Positions 25,050 to 34,575 of a DNA stretch of 44,062 nt are shown one piece after another (within the stretch, counting starts at the first letter, position 1; each line of letters opens with the position of its first letter). The DNA is taken from NCBI RefSeq assembly GCF_016213215.1, contig NZ_JACRAW010000041.1:1-44062 (forward strand), given 5' to 3'. A model generated the notes under the pieces. That model had not been told where the DNA came from. It worked only from the letters and a program-made list of their open reading frames with translations, and ran no database searches. The translations under genes were made by a program, and so were the position numbers. This DNA is from Bradyrhizobium sp. GTDB taxonomy: Bacteria; Pseudomonadota; Alphaproteobacteria; Rhizobiales; Xanthobacteraceae.

Positions 25050-25642
25050 GATGCCCTCCAGGTGAGGCCCATGGCGTTCTGCTGACCGGTGACGAGGTCC
25101 ATTTTGCCGGTGAGGCTCGGCACCCAGAAGCTGTGGATCACGTCGGCCGATTCCAATTCTACGTTGACGGACCGGCCGACTGGCACACGGATCTCGTTGG
25201 CCGTGACGAAGCTGAGATGCGGACTGTCGGCCTCGTAGCGGACTTCCCACCACCATTGGTGGCCGATGATCTTCAGGGTCAGCGGGTTGGCTCCCTTGGC
25301 GAACACGGTGCGTTGCCCGGCATAGCTGATAATCGAGAGCGCAAGCACGAACACGGTGGTCGCGACGCCAAGGCCGAGGACGATGCGACCTGCGCGGTCT
25401 TCAAAGGGCTGATGCAGGTCGAGCGGTTGCCCGGGCGCTCGCTTTTGGCGCAACAGCGCTACGACCAGAACGGTCACGACGGCGAGCCAAACCACAGCAG
25501 ACACAGCGAGGAAGGCAAGGAAAATCTGCAGTATCGCTTCGGATTGGTAAGCATGAGTATCGAGCGCAGACTGCGATCCCGCGCATGCAGCGAGTGGCAA
25601 ACTCCCAGCCAGCATGAGACCAGATCGTTGCCAATGATACAT
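25046..25642 (-). pseudogene. coxB: Cytochrome c oxidase subunit II (alternative type), 3'-truncated
   Basis: The 198 aa include a lipoprotein-like signal (SLPLAACAGS), two membrane helices (ILQIFLAFLAVSAVVWLAVV and IVLGLGVATTVFVLALSII) and the aromatic HQWWWEVRYE box. The start of the CuA domain, VIHSFWVPSLTGKMDL, follows. The sequence then breaks at QQNAMGLTWRAS. The CuA ligands of the CAEFCG...H loop are absent, so it cannot form a working copper centre. No coxA or coxC is present. It is fused by deletion to livM sequence. Confidence 0.85.
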
Positions 25643-25872
25643 CCAAACACCGGTGAGGTTCAGCTCTCGTTCGGAACATCACGGCGGTTCAAAGGTTCCT
25701 AGCGGAATTCCGCACCAGGGAGGACTGAACTCGGAGTTCCTCGGCAGGCGCGTCCGCTGGCCGCCGATCCGCAGCAAAACAAAGGGGCGGCATGGTGGAG
25801 GTGATGGCGCGCGGCAACGGCTCCCGCCTTGAGCAAGATCCGCTTGAGCATTCTTTGATAAGGGGCAGCCAA

Positions 25873-25995
25873 TCAAAACGGCCAACCCTTGGTGGCAACC
25901 GCGATGGCGGCGTCGCCCAAAGCCATGAGTAGTAGCACCAGTACAGTGGCTAATACGGCGCCCGGTTGAGCGAGCACGAGCAAGTCATCAAGCAT
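25873..25995 (-). CDS. Putative 40-aa membrane peptide
   Basis: The short frame from ATG 25995 encodes LLVLAQPGAVLATVLVLLLM and a polar end with TKGWPF. It is one predicted membrane helix and is preceded by AGAGG at a usable distance. It lies upstream of coxB on the same strand (230 bp). No homology is known to me; support is from hydrophobicity and RBS only. Confidence 0.3.
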   Translation of the reverse strand: MLDDLLVLAQPGAVLATVLVLLLMALGDAAIAVATKGWPF

Positions 25996-26508
25996 GTCGG
26001 CCTCTGACAGAAAGACTGACAGGTCTTAACTGTGCTCGCGCTGGACAGGTTCCAGGACTGACTTGCCTACTCTGGCGTGAGGAGGTCGGCCGGTTCGCGC
26101 GGTATCGGCGAGCAAAGAGCCAATCACTTCGTCGGGAGTTACTTGGGCAAGTCGCTGGCGGCGCGACGATTGGATCGGCACGCAGCCTGACCGGCCGGTG
26201 CTTGTCCCTCCGTTTGCTGCTTGTTATCGACACGCTTGTGTCGAAGCTGCCGAACGCGACCGAGCTTTACCTCAGTTCCGTACCGCTTGATGATCCAGTG
26301 CGGTTCCTTTCGCGTAGCCCCTAAAACAACGGCCTAATGCGGAGTACCTGCAGCGATCGCAAAGCGAAAATGCGAGGTGTGCTCAGGTATACCTTCGTTG
26401 TAGCAGCGGCGCTGGCTCTTTAGGTGATTCCGTTCTCGGCCTCTTGCCAATCTATTGAAATTGGAACAGGGAGCGTGGGAGCGGGGCGAAAGCAAACGTT
26501 CGGAAGAA
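25996..26508. other. Non-coding stretch
   Basis: About 510 bp between the tiny membrane frame and the end of the RND pump gene. I see no tRNA, no repeat and no frame with a domain. It is probably eroded sequence. Confidence 0.4.
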
Positions 26509-29500
26509 TTAGTGATTCACAACCTCTCTGACCATGCCGGTCTTCTTGATTGCCGGCATCCACAACCTTGCCAACACAGGGATCACCAGCAGGCTGCAGA
26601 TCGGAGACAGCAGCATGCCGCCGACGATGACGCAGGCCAGCGGCTGCTGCACCTGCGAGCCGATTCCGGTCGAGATGGCCGCCGGGACCAGTCCGATGCA
26701 AGCCGACAGTCCGGTCATGAAGATCTGCCGCATCCGCGTTTCGGACGCGCGGATGATCGCATCTTCCGTCCCCATGCCTTCGTCGATGTCGCGGCGGATA
26801 TAGGACATCAGCAGGATGCCATCCATAGCTGAGACACCGAACAGCGAGATGAACCCGACCGCGGCCGATACGCTGAAGTTCAGGCCTCCGATGTAGAGCC
26901 CGAGAATTCCGCCGGCCACCGCGAACGGAATACCCGACAGCGCCAGCAGGCTGTCCCGTATCGAATTGAACAGGCTGTACAACAGCATCAGGATCAGAAG
27001 CAGGCTCAATGGTACGATCACCGCGAGCCGCTTCTTGGCATCCAGCAGAGCGCCGTACTCACCCGACCACTCCATCGAATAGCCTTGGGGAAGCGGAACA
27101 TTCTTCTGGATCCGGTCCTGGGCCTCGGCCACGGTCGAACCAAGATCCCGATCGCGGACGCTGTATTTTAGCGGAATGAAGCGCTGGCTGTTCTCGCGAT
27201 AGATATAGGCCGCGCCGCTGACGAGCTTGATCTCGCCGAGATCGCCGAGCCGGATATACGCGGTCGGCGTCTTTGAATCCGAATTCGGCAACGCTACTGG
27301 GATGGCGCGAATGGCTTCGACGTCTTTGCGGAATTCCGTCGCCAGACGCACGGTCAGCGCGAAAATCATCTCGCCTTCATACACTTTGGAAACTTCCTGA
27401 CCACCGATGGCGGCCTGGACCACGGAATTGATGTCCGCGGTAGAGAAGCCGTAGCGCGCGGCCTTGGCGCGATCGATCCGTACGATCAGGTTGGGCTGGC
27501 CAAGCAGATTGAAACTCGCGGGGTCGGCGACGCCGCGGACGCCCGAGAGTTCGGTCTTCACCGATTTGGACAGCCGTTCCAGCTCATTGAGGTCCTTGCC
27601 GAAGATCTTGATCGAGTTCTCGCCCTTCACGCCGGAAACGGCTTCCTCCATATTGTCCTGGATGTATTGCGAGAAATTGAAATCGACGCCGACGAATTCG
27701 CGGTTGAGCCGCTCGCTCATATGCTTGACCATCTGCTCCTTGGTCAGTCCCGCCGGCCATTTGTCGAATGGCTTGAGCGGAACAAAGAACTCGGCAAGAA
27801 ACGAACCGTCGGGATCGGTGCCTTCATCGCCGCGTCCCTGCTCGGAAAACACGGTTTGGACCGGCGCATAGCTCGAAATGATAGCTCGGATCCTCGTTAC
27901 CGTATCCATCCCGGCCTCCAGCGTGATGGTCGGCGGCATTACGGCTCGGATCCAGAGATTACCCTCTTCCAGCTTGGGCAGGAATTCGGTACCGAGCCTC
28001 AGCCCGAGACTGAGACACAGCACCAGAAATACCGACGCGATGGCCGCCGAGGGGCGATAGTTGCGAACCGCGCGCACCAGAACGGCCTGGTAGACGCTGC
28101 GGAGATGACGGACCACAAAGGTTTCCACTTCCTGCACGTGCGACGGCAGCAGGATCGATGCCAGCACCGGCGTCACGGTGAAGGTCGCGATGACCGCCCC
28201 CAGCAGTGCATAAGCATAGGTCCGCGCCATCGGCCCGAAGATCTGCCCTTCCACACCCTGCATCGTGAAAAGCGGGAGGAAGGCTGCGATCGTGATGATG
28301 ACCGAAAAGAAGATCGCCTTGTCGACTTCGACTGCACCAGTCAGGACCCGGTGGAGCTTGTCGCTGAGCCTTGCCGGGCGCTCCTGGGACACCCCGGGCG
28401 TGTGATGGGCGATATGACGGAATATGTTCTCGACCATGATCACGGTGCCGTCGACGATGATGCCGAGATCGATGGCGCCGACCGACAGCAGGTTCGCAGA
28501 CTCCCCGCGCATCACCGTGATCATCACGGCCAGGAACAGCGCGACCGGAATCGTCGCCGCGACGATCAGCGCGCAGCGCAGATCGCCGAGGAACACCCAC
28601 TGGATCAGGAAGATTAGGGCGATGCCGAACAGCAGATTGTGCAGCACCGTCTGCACAGTGATCGCGACCAGGTCGCCACGATCGTAGAACGGCACGATCT
28701 TGACGCCCGGCGGCAGTGATCCGTCGGCGTTAATCCGCTCGACCGCCGTCCGCACGCGCTTGACAACATCCATGGTGCGTTCGAGCTTCTGCATCAGCAC
28801 GATGCCGGTGACGACGTCGGTCTTCTCGTCACGACCGGCCAAACCGAGCCGGGGCGCGAAGCCGATCTGGACCTTGGCTACATCCGAAACCAGCACCGGC
28901 ACGCCGCCCTGCTGGGTCAGCACGATGTTGCCGATATCCTCCATCGAGGTGATGACGCCGATGCTGCGGACGTTAACCGACTGTTCGCCCATCGCGATGG
29001 TGCGGCCGCCGACATTGGAATTGCTCGCCGAAATCGCAGTCATGATCTGCGGCAGCGTGAGCCCATAGGCCATCATGCGCTCGAGATTGATCTCGACCTG
29101 AAATTCCTTAGTTTTTCCGCCGAGGACGGCAACGTCCGCGACCCCAGGCACGATGCGCAGTTTGCGTTCGACCACCCAGTCCTGCAGCGCCTTCAGCCGC
29201 ATGACGTCCATGCCGGGGGGGCCCACCAGCTCGTAGCGAAAGATCTCGCTGATGCCTCCGGCTGGCGAGATCACCGGCGTCACGCCGGCCGGCAGCACCG
29301 CGTCCTTCAGCCGGTTGATGGTCTGCTGACGCACGAAATGATAGTCGCGGCCATATTCGAACTGAAGGCGGACGAAACCGAGCCCATAGACGGTGTTGGA
29401 GCGGATGAACTTCAGACTTGGCGTGCTGGCGACCGCGACCTCGATCGGGATAGTGATGTAACGCTCGACTTCCTCGGGGGACTGGCCCGCTTGTTGAGCG

Positions 29501-29649
29501 ATGATCTCGATAATCGGCGGCGCCGGATCGGGATAGGCTTCAATGTTCAGCGTCAGGAAAGCCGTGTAGCCGAGTCCGAGAAAAGCTGCGAACGCAACCA
29601 GTACAAGCAGCCGCCGGGAGAGGCAGAACGCAATCAGACTACGCAGCAT
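26509..29649 (-). CDS. CzcA/CusA-type heavy-metal efflux RND pump
   Basis: The 1046-aa inner-membrane proton/metal antiporter has the RND order. The N-terminal helix (RRLLVLVAFAAFLGLGYTAF) is followed by a first periplasmic loop with EEVERYITIPIEVAVASTPS. The TM4 acidic motif GAIDLGIIVDGTVIMVEN carries the two Asp and Glu used for proton transfer in CzcA-like pumps. A second loop and the C-terminal TM bundle follow (GVSAMDGILLMSYIRRDIDEG). Length is normal for HME-RND. It is 21 bp downstream of its adaptor. No outer-membrane factor gene is in the window. The metal (Co/Zn/Cd, Ni or Cu) cannot be told from sequence. Confidence 0.93.
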   Translation of the reverse strand: MLRSLIAFCLSRRLLVLVAFAAFLGLGYTAFLTLNIEAYPDPAPPIIEIIAQQAGQSPEEVERYITIPIEVAVASTPSLKFIRSNTVYGLGFVRLQFEYGRDYHFVRQQTINRLKDAVLPAGVTPVISPAGGISEIFRYELVGPPGMDVMRLKALQDWVVERKLRIVPGVADVAVLGGKTKEFQVEINLERMMAYGLTLPQIMTAISASNSNVGGRTIAMGEQSVNVRSIGVITSMEDIGNIVLTQQGGVPVLVSDVAKVQIGFAPRLGLAGRDEKTDVVTGIVLMQKLERTMDVVKRVRTAVERINADGSLPPGVKIVPFYDRGDLVAITVQTVLHNLLFGIALIFLIQWVFLGDLRCALIVAATIPVALFLAVMITVMRGESANLLSVGAIDLGIIVDGTVIMVENIFRHIAHHTPGVSQERPARLSDKLHRVLTGAVEVDKAIFFSVIITIAAFLPLFTMQGVEGQIFGPMARTYAYALLGAVIATFTVTPVLASILLPSHVQEVETFVVRHLRSVYQAVLVRAVRNYRPSAAIASVFLVLCLSLGLRLGTEFLPKLEEGNLWIRAVMPPTITLEAGMDTVTRIRAIISSYAPVQTVFSEQGRGDEGTDPDGSFLAEFFVPLKPFDKWPAGLTKEQMVKHMSERLNREFVGVDFNFSQYIQDNMEEAVSGVKGENSIKIFGKDLNELERLSKSVKTELSGVRGVADPASFNLLGQPNLIVRIDRAKAARYGFSTADINSVVQAAIGGQEVSKVYEGEMIFALTVRLATEFRKDVEAIRAIPVALPNSDSKTPTAYIRLGDLGEIKLVSGAAYIYRENSQRFIPLKYSVRDRDLGSTVAEAQDRIQKNVPLPQGYSMEWSGEYGALLDAKKRLAVIVPLSLLLILMLLYSLFNSIRDSLLALSGIPFAVAGGILGLYIGGLNFSVSAAVGFISLFGVSAMDGILLMSYIRRDIDEGMGTEDAIIRASETRMRQIFMTGLSACIGLVPAAISTGIGSQVQQPLACVIVGGMLLSPICSLLVIPVLARLWMPAIKKTGMVREVVNH

Positions 29650-29670
29650 GAAGGGCTCCGGCCGACCAGC

Positions 29671-30858
29671 TCATTGACGCCACTCGTTATCGACGAAAAT
29701 CGCGCCGCGCGCGACGACCAGTTCGCCGACATTGAGGCCGCTGCGAATCTGCGTCAGCCCGTCCTGCTGGATACCGATGTCGACGACGCGGCGCTTGAAC
29801 AGCATCGGCTCTGTTTCGACCCACACCGTCGCAGCGTCGCCTTCGCGGATCACCGCGTTGGTCGGCACCGCCGGTGTGGTCGAAGGTTCTGCGGTCCCAA
29901 TTTTGAAGCTCGCGAACATCTCGGACTTGAGCACGCCGTCCGGATTGCCGATCTCCGAGCGCACCACGACTCGGCGCGTGGTCAGGTCCGAAGCCGAGCT
30001 GATGTTGGCGATACGCGCCCTGAACGTACGGTTTGGCACTGCCGCAACCTTCGCCTCGATCTCCTGGCCAACCCGCACAGACGCGATATCCTGTTCGAAG
30101 ATCTGGGCCTTCAGCCACATCGTCGAAAGGTCGGCGATCACATACAGCGCCTCGCCGGAATCGGCTTTGACATATTGGCCCGGGCCGACCTTGCGCGAGA
30201 TGACGGTGCCGTCGATCGGCGCGGCGATCCCGGTGATGCGAGCGATCGTGCCGCGCTGCTCGAGTTCCGAAATTTCCGCATCGGTGCGTCCAAGGATCCG
30301 CAGACGGATGCGGGCCGCCTCGAACGCGGTGTCAGTCGACCGCATGTCGCTCTCCGCAGCGGCAAGCTGCGCCTCAGCCTGCTGCAAATCCTTGAACGGA
30401 GCAGCCTTGCCCTCATATAGATCGCGGGTGCGCTTCTCGACGATCTGCGCCAGATTGAGCTGCGAGCGCGCCTTGTTTCTGGCGGTCTGGGCGGCAATGA
30501 ATTCGTTCTGCGGCGGCCCCTGCTCGGGGCTGTCGATTTCCAGCAGCGGATCGCCGCTCTTGACCTGATCACCGACTTTGGCAATCAGACGGATAACACG
30601 GCCGGAGAACGGCGTCAGCACGCTCGTGCTGGCATCCTCATTGAACGAGATCTGACCGATCGCCGATCGCTGATCGAGGAACGCATAGGGCTCAACCTTA
30701 ACGACCTCGAGCTGGTGCATCTGGTCGGCGACGACGCGGACAAAATCGTCTCCCTTCATTGTGCCGTCGGCGATCGCAAAAGACGTCGACAGCACCAGCG
30801 CGAAAAGCACCGCCGACAGACGCCGAAATGACAGTGTGGCAGCGATCGAAACCACCAT
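29671..30858 (-). CDS. RND efflux periplasmic adaptor (CzcB-like)
   Basis: The membrane-fusion protein bridges the RND pump to an outer-membrane channel. From the ATG at 30858, preceded by GGGAGGGG, it has 395 aa. It has a signal peptide (RRLSAVLFALVLSTSFAIADG), a barrel-sandwich half FSGRVIRLIAKVGDQVKSGDPLLEI, a coiled-coil hairpin (QTARNKARSQLNLAQIVEKR to AAESDMRSTDTAFEAARIRL), the second lipoyl half GTVISRKVGPGQYVKAD, and a beta-barrel and membrane-proximal end. A longer frame to 30945 lacks a signal. It is co-transcribed with the pump gene. Confidence 0.9.
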   Translation of the reverse strand: MVVSIAATLSFRRLSAVLFALVLSTSFAIADGTMKGDDFVRVVADQMHQLEVVKVEPYAFLDQRSAIGQISFNEDASTSVLTPFSGRVIRLIAKVGDQVKSGDPLLEIDSPEQGPPQNEFIAAQTARNKARSQLNLAQIVEKRTRDLYEGKAAPFKDLQQAEAQLAAAESDMRSTDTAFEAARIRLRILGRTDAEISELEQRGTIARITGIAAPIDGTVISRKVGPGQYVKADSGEALYVIADLSTMWLKAQIFEQDIASVRVGQEIEAKVAAVPNRTFRARIANISSASDLTTRRVVVRSEIGNPDGVLKSEMFASFKIGTAEPSTTPAVPTNAVIREGDAATVWVETEPMLFKRRVVDIGIQQDGLTQIRSGLNVGELVVARGAIFVDNEWRQ

Positions 30859-31177
30859 GAACAGGTGCCCCTCCCTGACTATTTTTCTAGGGTCAATGCG
30901 GATTCCTAGGCCCAATTTACCAGCTACAACCACCCACCGGTCCACGCATCAATTCCCCTTCGGCGATCGCAGCACTAGCTCGGAAAGGGAGCTTATCCCA
31001 GCTGCAGTTCACGTGGCTTTGTTGGTGCGCTGCACCAAGCCGCCGGTAGCGGCAGCGGGCCGTCTACACACATATCCGGTGACAAAAGCAACTTATGGGA
31101 GTTAAAAATATGAGTTGCGAGTGTTTCCTGTAAAGGCTAAGCGCTCGGGATGAGCCGGCCGCCAGCCCCCGAGGTCA
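30859..31177. other. Divergent promoter region between two adaptor genes
   Basis: This 319-bp gap separates the czcBA-like operon from a divergent second adaptor. It should contain promoters for both. I see no convincing operator, and no regulator gene adjoins it. Confidence 0.4.
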
Positions 31178-32419
31178 ATGCTAACGGAAGTTGTCGACAG
31201 ATTTCGGCAGATTAGCCGTCAGCGGCTGGCCGTTGGCCTGGCCTCGATAGCTATTTTGTTTGCCGCTGCGGGACTGCTTTATCCAGGAAAGGCGCCGAGC
31301 GATCATACCGAGGTGTCGAGCCAATCCCGCAAGAGATTGCAGCGCTACACCCCGACCCAGGTCGAATGGGCCAGCCTGACCATTCAGCCGGTAACCGAAC
31401 GAGCCTTCCACGCCGAGCATGTCACCGAAGGCAAGATCGCAGTCGACGAGGACCGCTCGACACCGGTGTTTTCGCCCTATGCCGGCCGGGTCATCAAGTT
31501 TCTGGCGCGGCCGGGCGACAGCGTCACGCAAGGGCAGCCGCTATGCGTGATTGAGGCCGCCGACAACGTGCAGGCGCAGAACGACTTCATTGCGGCCATG
31601 ACCGTTCTGAACAAGGCCAAGTCGGCGCTCAATCTGGCGCAACAGCAAGACAAGCGTGCCAAGGATCTGTTCGATGGCAAGGCCGTTCCGCTGAAGGACT
31701 ATCAGCAGAGCCAGGCAACCCTGATCCAGGCGCAGAACGATCTGCGCTCGGCGCAAACGGCGCTTGGAGCCGCGCACAACAAATTGCGCATCCTTGGCCT
31801 GACCGATGACGCAATATCGACCTTCCAGGAAAAGGGCCGCATCAACCCGGAAACGACGATCTTCGCGCCGATCGCAGGCACTGTGGTGCAGCGGAAGGTG
31901 GGACTCGGTCAATATGTTAATTCCGGTCCTGGCGATCCGCTGTTTGTGATCGGCGATCTCTCCACCGTCTGGCTTACTGCCTTCGTGCGGGAGACCGAAG
32001 CCTCCGCAGTGTCGATCGGGCAAGAACTGACCTTCAGCCTACTGGCATTGCCCGACCGTACTCTAACCGGGCACATCAATTATGTGGCGGCGGCCGTCGA
32101 TCCCACCACCCGACGGCTGCTCGTCCGCGCTACCGTGGACAATACCAGCGGCCAACTGAAGCCGGAAATGTTCGCCACCGTGACGATCTATGCGTCCGGC
32201 GATCAGCCGTCGGTCGGCGTGCCGAAGCAGGCTCTGATCTACGAAGGCGACATGGTCCGCGTATGGGTCGCGCACGAGGACAAGTCGATCGAACTGCGGC
32301 AGATCAAGACCGGTCTCATCAATGGCGACCTCGTCGAGGTCAGTGGCAATTTGAAGCCCGGCGAACAGATCGTCACCAACGGGAGCCTGTTCATCGACCG
32401 CGCTATGTCGGGCAGCTGA
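31178..32419 (+). CDS. Second RND periplasmic adaptor, without its own pump
   Basis: The 413-aa protein has an N-terminal membrane anchor or signal (LAVGLASIAILFAAAGLLYP). The rest is a membrane-fusion protein: YAGRVIKFLARPGDSVTQGQ, hairpin NKAKSALNLAQQQDKRAKDL to LRSAQTALGAAHNKLRIL, GTVVQRKVGLGQYVNSG and a barrel with VDPTTRRLLVRA. It aligns by eye along its whole length with the adaptor at 29671-30858 (both have GKAxPxKDxQQ and LRILG). The two are therefore homologous, but the genes are divergent and no pump follows this one. It may serve the same pump or one encoded elsewhere. Confidence 0.88.
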   Translation: MLTEVVDRFRQISRQRLAVGLASIAILFAAAGLLYPGKAPSDHTEVSSQSRKRLQRYTPTQVEWASLTIQPVTERAFHAEHVTEGKIAVDEDRSTPVFSPYAGRVIKFLARPGDSVTQGQPLCVIEAADNVQAQNDFIAAMTVLNKAKSALNLAQQQDKRAKDLFDGKAVPLKDYQQSQATLIQAQNDLRSAQTALGAAHNKLRILGLTDDAISTFQEKGRINPETTIFAPIAGTVVQRKVGLGQYVNSGPGDPLFVIGDLSTVWLTAFVRETEASAVSIGQELTFSLLALPDRTLTGHINYVAAAVDPTTRRLLVRATVDNTSGQLKPEMFATVTIYASGDQPSVGVPKQALIYEGDMVRVWVAHEDKSIELRQIKTGLINGDLVEVSGNLKPGEQIVTNGSLFIDRAMSGS

Positions 32420-32535
32420 TCTATCCAAAGCTCCGATCCAATTCGCCTCGCCCTTGCAGTTTCACTTCCGTATTTAACTCTGCAGTTTTGGTCTTGGGGC
32501 AACGAGCGCATCAACGCTCATCCCAGGTCGCGGAC

Positions 32536-32646
32536 TCAGTAATACGCAACCAATGCGGATTGGCATGCAATGAGTTTTTCGTAGCGGGCGGGCAATCCGC
32601 GACATTGCTTGATCTTGTTGAAGAACCGTTGATCAAGTTGCGGGCG
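32536..32646 (-). pseudogene. IS5-family transposase, C-terminal remnant
   Basis: The minus strand gives QLDQRFFNKIKQCRGLPARY and EKLIACQSALVAYY before a stop, which matches the RFFNKLKQFR...ATRYDKLA end of IS5-group DDE transposases. The catalytic part is missing. A small hairpin (GAGCG-CATCAA-CGCTC, 32504-32519) lies just beyond it. The rest of the 32420-32855 gap shows nothing else. Confidence 0.6.
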
Positions 32647-32855
32647 CAGCAGAGGCAGATTGGATCTGGGCGAAGGCCAAGAAAACGCCGGCAAGAAGGG
32701 CGTTGACCGAGGATGGCCTATTTTCAAATGGCATTCCCAACTTGCTTTTGGTGGAGTGCTCAATCTATTCTCGGTTGGCTGGCCTCGACCGGGTCGGGGC
32801 GACGCCTTGTGGCTGCATAGACAGCCTGTAAAACGACGGCAAAGGAGGACACGCT

Positions 32856-33716
32856 ATGACGAAGCATGTTGCCTTGAGTCTGGCTATCGCGCTCGGCCTT
32901 GCGGCACTGGCCGCGCCGGCCCCCGCACAAGAAGGGCCGAAACTCTACGTCTTCACATCCGGTTCGTTGGGTGGCTTTCCGAAGGCGGCGCTACAGATGG
33001 GCGGGCAAGGCAATATCGACTGGGCACCGGTGAGCTTCTACGTGCTCAAGCATCCCAAAGGCAACGTCATCATCGATACTGGAAACAACGACAAAACAAT
33101 CACCGATCCCGAGGGATGGTGGGGGCCGCTGGCCAAGGGCTTCGGCCTTAAGATGACTAAGGATGACGCTATTCCGGCGCAGCTTGCCAAAATTGGCCTC
33201 AAGACCGACGACATCAAATACGTGGTGGTCGGTCACCTGCATCTCGATCACGGCGGAAACGTAGGCCAGTTCCCCAACTCGACTCTTATCGTCCAAGAAG
33301 ACGAACTGAAGGCGGCCTGGTGGCCGGATGTCGGATTTTCCGTCTATTACATCCCGGGCGATTTCGCCGACACCAAGAAAATGAACATCATCCGGCTTAA
33401 CGGCGACTTGGACCTGTTCGATGACGGTTCGGTGCGCATCATGCGGGGTCCCGGTCACACCCCTGGCAGCCAGTTTGTGACAGTCAAGCTACCCAAGACC
33501 GGCTCCGTCATCCTCACAAGCGATGTGGTCTACCTCAAGGAGAACCTCGACAAGAACCTAATCCCACCGATCCCGGGCACACAGAATCCCGGCGATGCCT
33601 ACCGCAGTTATCAACGCATTCGGCTCGTGCGCGACGCCAATAACGCGCAGATTTTCTACGGACACGATCCGGAAATTTTCAAGGCAACGAAGAAAGCGCC
33701 CGAATTCTACGATTGA
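32856..33716 (+). CDS. Exported metallo-beta-lactamase-fold hydrolase (AHL-lactonase-like)
   Basis: The 286-aa protein has a signal peptide ending near APAPAQEG and an MBL fold. The zinc motif HLHLDH is at 127-132 in VVVGHLHLDHGGNVG, followed by GPGHTPGSQ, a later Asp in LTSDVVY and a final His in YGHDPE. These match the N-acyl-homoserine lactonase (AiiA-like) subgroup, but the signal peptide puts it in the periplasm, which suggests another ester or lactone substrate. The start has a strong RBS (AAAGGAGGA). It lies 61 bp upstream of an ABC transporter operon on the same strand. Confidence 0.85.
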   Translation: MTKHVALSLAIALGLAALAAPAPAQEGPKLYVFTSGSLGGFPKAALQMGGQGNIDWAPVSFYVLKHPKGNVIIDTGNNDKTITDPEGWWGPLAKGFGLKMTKDDAIPAQLAKIGLKTDDIKYVVVGHLHLDHGGNVGQFPNSTLIVQEDELKAAWWPDVGFSVYYIPGDFADTKKMNIIRLNGDLDLFDDGSVRIMRGPGHTPGSQFVTVKLPKTGSVILTSDVVYLKENLDKNLIPPIPGTQNPGDAYRSYQRIRLVRDANNAQIFYGHDPEIFKATKKAPEFYD

Positions 33717-33777
33717 GATCTCAACCGGTGCAGGCTTTCCGGTTGGAGGGCCCGCACCAGACCTCCAGGCGAGCCCA

Positions 33778-34575
33778 ATGCCGCGCGGCAACAAGCTTGT
33801 CTGCATTTCGGGACGCTGCATGACCTTCTTGTCGATTGACGCGACGCCGCGGGACGATGCGCCGGCCCGAGCGACGGATACTCCAGCCATTTCGGCGCTC
33901 AGCGTCAGCAAGCGCTACGGCTCGGTCATGGCGCTCGACCGGTTCACGCTAGACATTCGCCGCGGTGAGGTGTTCGGTTTGTTGGGACCGAACGGCTCCG
34001 GCAAAACCACGTTCATGCGGCTGCTCGCCGGCTATTTGCTGCCCTCCGCGGGGCGGCTCACGGTGGCGGGGCTAGACACAGTGCGCGAATCGATCGCGGT
34101 GAGACAACGGATCGGCTATGTGCCGGAATCGGCGCCTCTCTACCGGCAGATGCGGGTGGGCGAGTTCCTTGCATTCATGGCGCGGCTTCGCGGGCTGCCG
34201 GAGCGGGCTGTCGCGGCCGCCGTAGAGCGTGTGGTCGACCGGCTGGCGTTGGGCGCCGTCGTCGACAAACCCACCCGGGCCCTGTCGCGCGGCTATCGCC
34301 AGCGGACTGCACTTGCCCAGGCGTTGATCCACGATCCAGACATTCTTATCCTCGACGAGCCGACCAACGGGCTTGATCCGCGGCAGATCATTGAAATGAG
34401 GGAGCTGATCCGCTCGCTTGCCGGGCGCCATACCGTGCTTATGAGTTCGCATATCCTGAGCGAGGTGGAGAAGACTTCGGACCGCGTGGCGGTTATGCTC
34501 AACGGCCGCTTGCTGGGGATCCGGGCGATCGCCGACACCCCCGATCTCGAAAGCTGGTTCTTGTCGCTAACATGA
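33778..34575 (+). CDS. ABC transporter ATP-binding protein (GldA-like)
   Basis: The nucleotide-binding subunit drives the permease next to it. The domain is complete: Walker A GPNGSGKTTF, a Q-loop around RIGYVPESAPLY, the signature LSRGYRQR, Walker B ILILDEPTNGLD and a switch His in SSHILSEVE. The frame is open from 33595 inside the previous gene; ATG 33778 or ATG 33820 is the more likely start (265 or 251 aa). It overlaps the permease start by four bases (ATGA-type coupling). Confidence 0.9.
   Translation: MPRGNKLVCISGRCMTFLSIDATPRDDAPARATDTPAISALSVSKRYGSVMALDRFTLDIRRGEVFGLLGPNGSGKTTFMRLLAGYLLPSAGRLTVAGLDTVRESIAVRQRIGYVPESAPLYRQMRVGEFLAFMARLRGLPERAVAAAVERVVDRLALGAVVDKPTRALSRGYRQRTALAQALIHDPDILILDEPTNGLDPRQIIEMRELIRSLAGRHTVLMSSHILSEVEKTSDRVAVMLNGRLLGIRAIADTPDLESWFLSLT

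Noticed and set aside
27667..28617. Plus-strand frame of 316 aa opposite the RND pump
   Set aside because: Composition is Arg/Asp/His-rich with no domain, and it lies wholly inside the well-supported pump gene.
29338..30420. Plus-strand frame of 360 aa opposite the adaptor gene
   Set aside because: Antisense shadow of the pump end and the adaptor; no start signal or domain.
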